A DNA stretch of 64,000 nt, from contig FOZF01000001.1 in NCBI GenBank assembly GCA_900113425.1, positions 166,884-230,883 of the forward strand, written 5' to 3'. A program made the position numbers and the translations under genes. This document shows, piece by piece, positions 59,467-64,000 of the stretch (its first letter is position 1; every line of letters begins with the position of its first letter). Source of the stretch: Stenotrophomonas maltophilia. Lineage in GTDB: Bacteria; Pseudomonadota; Gammaproteobacteria; Xanthomonadales; Xanthomonadaceae. The notes beneath the pieces were generated by a model, which was not told where the DNA came from, made no database searches, and saw only the letters and a list, made by a program, of their open reading frames with translations.

Positions 59467-61899
59467 ATGAAACGATCAACAGGAATGGCCGGGCTGCTGG
59501 CTGCAGTCGCGCTTGTGCTCTGTGCGCTTGCCACGGCAGTGCATCACTCCTCCCGCCACGATGACGTCACGCAGGCGCGCGTGATCCGAGTGGCCGCGGA
59601 TCCGCAGCTGGATGGAGGGCGTGCAGTCGGCTTCGCCACCGGAAAAGGCGCCTCCGCCTATCGCTACATGACCCACATCGCCAGGCTGGCGGGCGTCCGC
59701 TTCGAGTTCGTGCCTACCGGATCGCCTGCGGACGCCTATCGGCACCTTCAGGCCGGCACGGTGGATCTGGTGCCTTCAGTCATGGATCTGGATCTTCCCC
59801 AGGATGACCGCTTCCTGGTGTCGCCGCCCTACTTCGAGGGCAGGACGCTGCTGTTCTCGCGGGCGGCGGGGCCCGATTTCGCCACGCTCGGCGCCTTGGC
59901 CGGCCAGGTGGTCGCCGTGCGCGAGGGCAGCCAGTACGTCGACTGGATCCGGCGCCATCATCCGGACATCAAGGTGCTCGAATTCAGTGGCGTCCCGCAG
60001 ATCCTGGGTGCGGTCGAATCAGGCGCGGCCGACGCGGCGCTGGGGACCGATGCACTCTACAACCCAGTGATCCGTCGCTACTTCCAGCACACCCTGGTCG
60101 CCTCCGGTGCGGTCGCGGAGCTGCCGATCGTGGTGCGCGCCGTGGTCAGGCGCGAGGACGAGGCGCTGCTGCACGCCATCGACGGCGGACTCCGCGCGCT
60201 TTCAGTCGCGCACTACCGGGATGTGATCGACGGCTGGCTGGAAACGGTGTACCGCACGCCGCCCTCGATCGGTGCAATCCTGCGGTACTACCGGACGGAA
60301 GCGATCTTCGCCGCCCTCGCCCTGCTGGCGCTGGCGTTCGCGGCGTACCAGATGAAGCGATCACGGGACCTGGCCAAACGCGCTGCACGGGAGAAGGCAA
60401 GAATGCTGGCCGTGGTCAGCCATGAAATCCGCAACTCGGCCAATGCGCTGCTTTCGGCAACCGACCTGCTCGGCAAGGGGCGCGTGCTTCCGGAGCAGGC
60501 AGAGGCCCTCGATGCAGCCCTGGCCAGTGCCTCCAGCCTCAGCCTTCTGCTGAACAACGCACTGGAGTATTCACGGTTCGAAGCCGGCAGCCGCGCGCCC
60601 GAGCCAATGCGGGTCGCGCTGCGGCCCCTGATCGAGGAATCGGTGCGCGCATTCCGCCCGCAGGCGCGCGAGCGCAACGTGACCTGCCATGTGGAACTAC
60701 CCGGTGGCGAGCCGGGCGATCTCTGCATCAACCCCATCGTGGTGCGGCAGGTCGTCGTCAACCTGTTGTCCAACGCGATCAAGTTCACGTGCAACGGTGA
60801 CGTTCGTGTGCGCCTGTGGGTAGAGGCCGGCACGTCCGGGCACTGCGCGCTGAACATCGAGGTCATCGACAGCGGTATCGGCATGAGTGGCGAGGAGCGC
60901 GACGCCTTGTTCTCCGACTACTGGCAGAGCCGGCAAGGACGCGCCCTGGGCGGCGCTGGCCTGGGCCTGTCCATCTGCTCGCGCATCACGCAGCGGCTGG
61001 GAGGATCCATCCAGGTGGAGAGCAGCCCCGGACAAGGCAGTCGTTTCCACGTCGTGCTTCCCGCGCGTCACGCGCGAGCCTGCGAACCTTCTTCTCCGAC
61101 CCCCGCACTCCAACCGCAGGCGACCGCCACGCACGGGAATCCATCGGTCCTGATCGTGGAGGACCATATCTACAGTGCACGGATGTTCAAGGCGCAGATC
61201 GAGGCCATGGGGCTGTCGGTGACCTTGGCGACAGACGCCGCGCATGCCCTTCGCGTGATCGAGACCGATTCCCCGTTCGGCTCGATCCTGCTGGACTGCA
61301 ACCTGCCCGACATGGATGGCTACGCACTGTGCCGGCGGATCCGCGCCATTGAACACTCTCGGCAGCAAGGACATGCCAGCATCCTGGCGATCTCAGCGAC
61401 GGAGGGCGTTGAACATGCCAGGGAGTGCGCCGAGGCCGGGTTCGATCACGTCGTGACCAAACCTCTCTCCACTTTCCAGCTCAGGGCCTGGCTGGGCCGC
61501 GGGCCGGGAGACGAGATCGCACGCGGAATGCTGGAGATCTTCTGGGAATCGTATGACAGCGACCTGCAGGATATCCAGGTCGCGGTCGAGGCGGGCGTCT
61601 GGGGCAAGGCCGGCGACTTGGCCCATCGCATCTGCGGCAGCGCGGCCATCGCTGGCGAGCGTGGCATCGAAGCCATCGCGCGGGCCCTGATTCCGGCACT
61701 GCGCCAACGCACGGCAGACCCGGCGTTGGCCAGCGACATCGCGCGCCTCATCGCAGACCTGCGGTGGTATGCCGCGCATGGCACGAGGACGCAGCAGGCG
61801 CCGCTGGCAGCGGCGCCGTGCGCTTCCTCCGCCGCACGCGGCCGCGTCCCCGTCGAGGAACACGGCATCGCCTCAGTGCAGGGGCACCCGCAGGACTGA
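59467..61899 (+). CDS. BvgS-like hybrid sensor histidine kinase
   Basis: This 810-residue inner-membrane protein has, in order: a signal anchor (MAGLLAAVALVLCALATAVH), one periplasmic venus-flytrap domain (about 40-270, SBP_bac_3 type), a membrane helix (about 278-300), a histidine-kinase core with His319 (VVSHEIRNSANAL), and an ATPase domain (VVVNLLSNAIKFT, DSGIGM, GGAGLGLSICSRI). A receiver domain with Asp610 (LLDCNLPDMDGYA) and an Hpt domain with His720 (DLAHRICGSAAIAG) follow. This is the BvgS/EvgS architecture with one flytrap. The phosphorelay should end on one or both adjacent response regulators. Gene context recalls cblS/cblT. GGAAGG before ATG 59467 sets the start. Confidence 0.93.
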   Translation: MKRSTGMAGLLAAVALVLCALATAVHHSSRHDDVTQARVIRVAADPQLDGGRAVGFATGKGASAYRYMTHIARLAGVRFEFVPTGSPADAYRHLQAGTVDLVPSVMDLDLPQDDRFLVSPPYFEGRTLLFSRAAGPDFATLGALAGQVVAVREGSQYVDWIRRHHPDIKVLEFSGVPQILGAVESGAADAALGTDALYNPVIRRYFQHTLVASGAVAELPIVVRAVVRREDEALLHAIDGGLRALSVAHYRDVIDGWLETVYRTPPSIGAILRYYRTEAIFAALALLALAFAAYQMKRSRDLAKRAAREKARMLAVVSHEIRNSANALLSATDLLGKGRVLPEQAEALDAALASASSLSLLLNNALEYSRFEAGSRAPEPMRVALRPLIEESVRAFRPQARERNVTCHVELPGGEPGDLCINPIVVRQVVVNLLSNAIKFTCNGDVRVRLWVEAGTSGHCALNIEVIDSGIGMSGEERDALFSDYWQSRQGRALGGAGLGLSICSRITQRLGGSIQVESSPGQGSRFHVVLPARHARACEPSSPTPALQPQATATHGNPSVLIVEDHIYSARMFKAQIEAMGLSVTLATDAAHALRVIETDSPFGSILLDCNLPDMDGYALCRRIRAIEHSRQQGHASILAISATEGVEHARECAEAGFDHVVTKPLSTFQLRAWLGRGPGDEIARGMLEIFWESYDSDLQDIQVAVEAGVWGKAGDLAHRICGSAAIAGERGIEAIARALIPALRQRTADPALASDIARLIADLRWYAAHGTRTQQAPLAAAPCASSAARGRVPVEEHGIASVQGHPQD

Positions 61900-63447
61900 A
61901 GGTGCACTGGCCGGGGAGCTGAAGGTGACCGTTCCGCCCAGCTGGCTGATGCCGGCATAGCGCAGGTCCACGGTGTCGATCACCAGGGTCAGCCGGCTTC
62001 CGGCCGGGATGTTCCAGCTGCTCGCTTCAAGACGCAGATCTAGCGTTCTGGCCTGCCCTGGGGTCGCGCCGCGCAGGGTGTACGGCTTGTGGCTGATCAG
62101 CTGCCCGTTGCCGAGTACGTCCTCGACGAACAGGTACGCGTAGAGCGTGGTGTCGGCCCGGCTCGGGGTGACGGTGACGCGCACTTCCGGCATGCCGTCC
62201 AGGCGACGGGCGCTCCAGTACACCGGGCTCTGCCAGACGCCGGCCGCATTGCGGCCGATGAAGGGCACGTAGGCGCCAGGCGCGACGTTGATCATCTGCA
62301 GGGAGCCGGACACCATCGCGACACCGGAGTTGGCGGCGGTCGGCAGGCCACTGCCGATGCGGTAGCTCCAGCCGCTGCTGCGCCCGTTCTCGACCAGGCC
62401 GCCCGTGGGAAGCAGCAGTCCGCCCGGCGCGGTCAGCGCGTACTGGGCCGCCCCGGCACGGGTCGCCTGCCAGTCTGCATAGGTGTTCCAGCTGCCCTTC
62501 TGCGACTTCAGCTGCACGGCAGGCGCACGGTCGATGCCGTTCGCCACGCCCTTGAGGTAGTGATCGAACCAGTCCCCTACCGAGGCGTAGACCTCATTCG
62601 GCACGCCCAGCGCACCCAGCGCCTCGTTGAGGGCATGATCGCCGTGACGCAGCTGCAGCTGCTTGGGGCCGGTCAACGCGTTGAAGAAGTCCACCAGCTG
62701 GCCGGGCGGGAACAGGCTGTCGTTGAAGGCATTGGCCAGGAAAATGGCGGGGCGGTTGGCGTTGATCTCCGCCACGCTGGCGGACGGGCTGCGCAGCGCC
62801 GCAACCGGCAGCAGCGATTCCACCGCGCCCTGGAAGTTGCCGGTCACCACCTTGCGGTTGATCGTGTCCAGCTCCTCACCGGGACGTCCGGTGGCCAGGC
62901 CGGCGGCCACCAGCAGGGCAATGCCCTGCGCGCTGGGGGTGTCATTGCTGTACAGCGCCGCCTGCAGGTCGGCCCAGCCGCTCAGTGCGGCCACTGCCTT
63001 GATGCGCGGATCACGCGCCGCCGCCAGCAGACTGGTGCCGGCGCCGTAGGAGATGCCGGACACACCGATGCGGGCGGGATCGGCCCGGGTGTTGTCCAGC
63101 GCCCAGTCGATCAGCGCGCTGACATCCTCCACGGTGGCAGGTCCGGCGATGTCGATCGCCCCACCCGACTCCCAGAATCCGCGCGAACTGTAGCTGAGCA
63201 CGATATAGCCACGCTGGGCGAGCGCCTGCGCGACGCCGACATATTCCACGCTGGGAACCGCCCAGCTGCTGGGCATGACCAGCAGCGGAAGGCGTCCCTC
63301 GCCCTGCCCCTGCGGCTGGATGACGAATACCCCGAGCGGGGTTCCGTCCCAGCTGGGTATCGTCTGATGGGTGGTGGTGACGGTCACCGCCCAGGCCGCG
63401 GGTGACAGGCCGGTCAACAGGATCAACAGCAGCAGCATCTTGCGCAT
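61873..63447 (-). CDS. S15/CocE-type alpha/beta hydrolase, exported
   Basis: This 524-residue protein has a signal peptide (KMLLLLILLTGLSPAAWAVT). The N-terminal X-Pro dipeptidyl-peptidase S15 domain carries the nucleophile Ser133 in IGVSGISYGAGTSL, an acid in FLANAFNDSLFPPG and a histidine in LRHGDHALNEAL. A C-terminal jelly-roll domain follows (about residues 400-524, PAGSRLTLVIDTVDLRYAGI). Such enzymes cleave acyl-prolyl bonds or esters. The start at ATG 63447 has GGGAGAAACG upstream. Its 3' end overlaps the end of the kinase gene by 27 bases on the opposite strand. Confidence 0.88.
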   Translation of the reverse strand: MRKMLLLLILLTGLSPAAWAVTVTTTHQTIPSWDGTPLGVFVIQPQGQGEGRLPLLVMPSSWAVPSVEYVGVAQALAQRGYIVLSYSSRGFWESGGAIDIAGPATVEDVSALIDWALDNTRADPARIGVSGISYGAGTSLLAAARDPRIKAVAALSGWADLQAALYSNDTPSAQGIALLVAAGLATGRPGEELDTINRKVVTGNFQGAVESLLPVAALRSPSASVAEINANRPAIFLANAFNDSLFPPGQLVDFFNALTGPKQLQLRHGDHALNEALGALGVPNEVYASVGDWFDHYLKGVANGIDRAPAVQLKSQKGSWNTYADWQATRAGAAQYALTAPGGLLLPTGGLVENGRSSGWSYRIGSGLPTAANSGVAMVSGSLQMINVAPGAYVPFIGRNAAGVWQSPVYWSARRLDGMPEVRVTVTPSRADTTLYAYLFVEDVLGNGQLISHKPYTLRGATPGQARTLDLRLEASSWNIPAGSRLTLVIDTVDLRYAGISQLGGTVTFSSPASAPSVLRVPLH

Positions 63448-63652
63448 CGTCGTTTCTCCCCGTCGCTGCAGTGCGACGAGCCGGACCGTACCAGTGCGAA
63501 TGGTGGGAGACACCTTGCGACGCAACATGGCGGGAACGCCCGACCGGCCGGCCTCGAACATGAATACGGCGTGCTAGGCTCGAGCGTGCCGACGCAGGCA
63601 TACAGACAGCTCCCTGCCCGTACCGGTGGATCCGGTTGCCAAGAAGAGGTCG

Positions 63653-64000
63653 ATGGTGAAGTTCCCGTTCCGGATGGCCGCGTGCGTGGCCGCCCTGCTG
63701 GTCCTCCTGGCGATGACGCTTGTCGTCGCCTCGCGGCGGTCTGCGGACAGCACGCAATCACCCACGGCCAGTACCGAGGCTGCACTGCACGGTGCGCCGG
63801 CGTCGGCGGCTGCCGCGGGTACCGGACAGGCCAGGCCCGTGCTTTCACCCATGGCGCGCTACCGCGAGGCGGCCCGCCTGGATCTGCTCATCGCCGACCT
63901 GGCGCAGCGCTCGCGCAGCGGCGACGCCGACGCCAGCCTGGCCCTGAGCCGGATCTACGACGAGTGCACGATGTTCCTCGGCCCTGCGGCAATCGCGACG
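63653..64000 (+). CDS. Exported or membrane-anchored protein, cut by window edge
   Basis: The first 116 residues are present and the frame is open at the right edge. It starts with a positively charged, hydrophobic segment (KFPFRMAACVAALLVLLAMT) that is a signal peptide or membrane anchor. An alanine-rich linker follows (residues about 35-65), then helical sequence (YREAARLDLLIADLAQRS and DADASLALSRIYDECTMF) that resembles Sel1/TPR-type repeats. AAGAAGAGGTCG precedes the ATG. It is divergent from the S15-type hydrolase. The family cannot be decided from this part. Confidence 0.7.
   Translation, partial: MVKFPFRMAACVAALLVLLAMTLVVASRRSADSTQSPTASTEAALHGAPASAAAAGTGQARPVLSPMARYREAARLDLLIADLAQRSRSGDADASLALSRIYDECTMFLGPAAIAT

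Noticed and set aside
61873..63447. S15/CocE-type hydrolase considered as a lasso isopeptidase
   Set aside because: It is over 40 kb from the lasso genes and has the CocE-type C-terminal domain, not the beta-propeller form of lasso isopeptidases.
1..64000. CRISPR arrays, tRNA or rRNA genes, complete insertion sequences
   Set aside because: No regularly spaced repeats, cloverleaf sequence, rRNA segment or transposase was recognised when reading both strands by eye.

Overview
The window is GC-rich DNA from a gammaproteobacterium that most resembles Stenotrophomonas or a close Xanthomonadaceae relative. This assignment is an inference from the gene repertoire: several TonB-dependent receptors, an H-NS-like protein with the xanthomonad-type C-terminus, a DUF3653-like phage protein, and a De Ley-Doudoroff galactose locus. 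No rRNA, tRNA or CRISPR array was recognised.

Region 1 (1-8.4 kb) looks like a decayed genomic island. It starts with broken coding fragments, then a DUF4124 protein, a phage-type DUF3653-like ORF, a frameshifted tyrosine-recombinase relic and a beta-solenoid protein. A metal-resistance block follows: chrA, arsC (glutaredoxin type) and arsH on the minus strand, divergent from arsR, a deletion-damaged thioredoxin-type arsC, and acr3. Region 2 (8.4-10.3 kb) holds small secreted or hypothetical proteins and a trypsin-like protease.

Region 3 (10.3-22 kb) is the most interesting part: an apparently complete lasso-peptide gene cluster. A short unlisted gene (20669-20830, minus) encodes a 53-residue precursor whose predicted core is AHNHGTLWDGVFPTTSP. 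It is followed by a fused RRE/cysteine-peptidase B protein and an asparagine-synthetase-like C protein. An ABC exporter, a TonB-dependent receptor, two ABC-2 permeases with their ATPase, and an unknown ParB-like protein complete the locus. The same AT-rich dyad (ATGTTA-N5-TAACAT) lies in both divergent promoter regions, so it may control the whole cluster.

Region 4 (22-32.7 kb) holds pirin, an isochorismatase-like hydrolase, an alginate-export-like porin, an amidohydrolase, two LysR regulators, a GMC-oxidoreductase remnant, a DoxX protein, an FAD oxidase and an SDR.

Region 5 (32.7-47 kb) is a polysaccharide/galactose utilisation locus. GH43, GH5-like and BNR-repeat proteins, a secreted GalM and a TonB receptor would release and capture sugar, and an SSS symporter would import it. 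An SDR galactose dehydrogenase, an SMP-30 lactonase, DgoD, DgoK and DgoA would convert galactose to pyruvate and glyceraldehyde-3-phosphate. A FadR-type GntR regulator is encoded inside the locus, and three copies of a TTGTCtGATtATA-like site mark its promoters.

Region 6 (47-51 kb) has an H-NS-like protein, an OprO/P-type porin, an esterase and an FMN reductase with a coupled 36-residue ORF. Region 7 (51-62 kb) is a CS1/cable-type pilus operon (chaperone, pilin, usher, tip protein) beside two NarL-type response regulators and a BvgS-like hybrid kinase, an arrangement like the Burkholderia cbl locus. The window closes with an S15/CocE-type peptidase and the start of an exported protein cut by the right edge.
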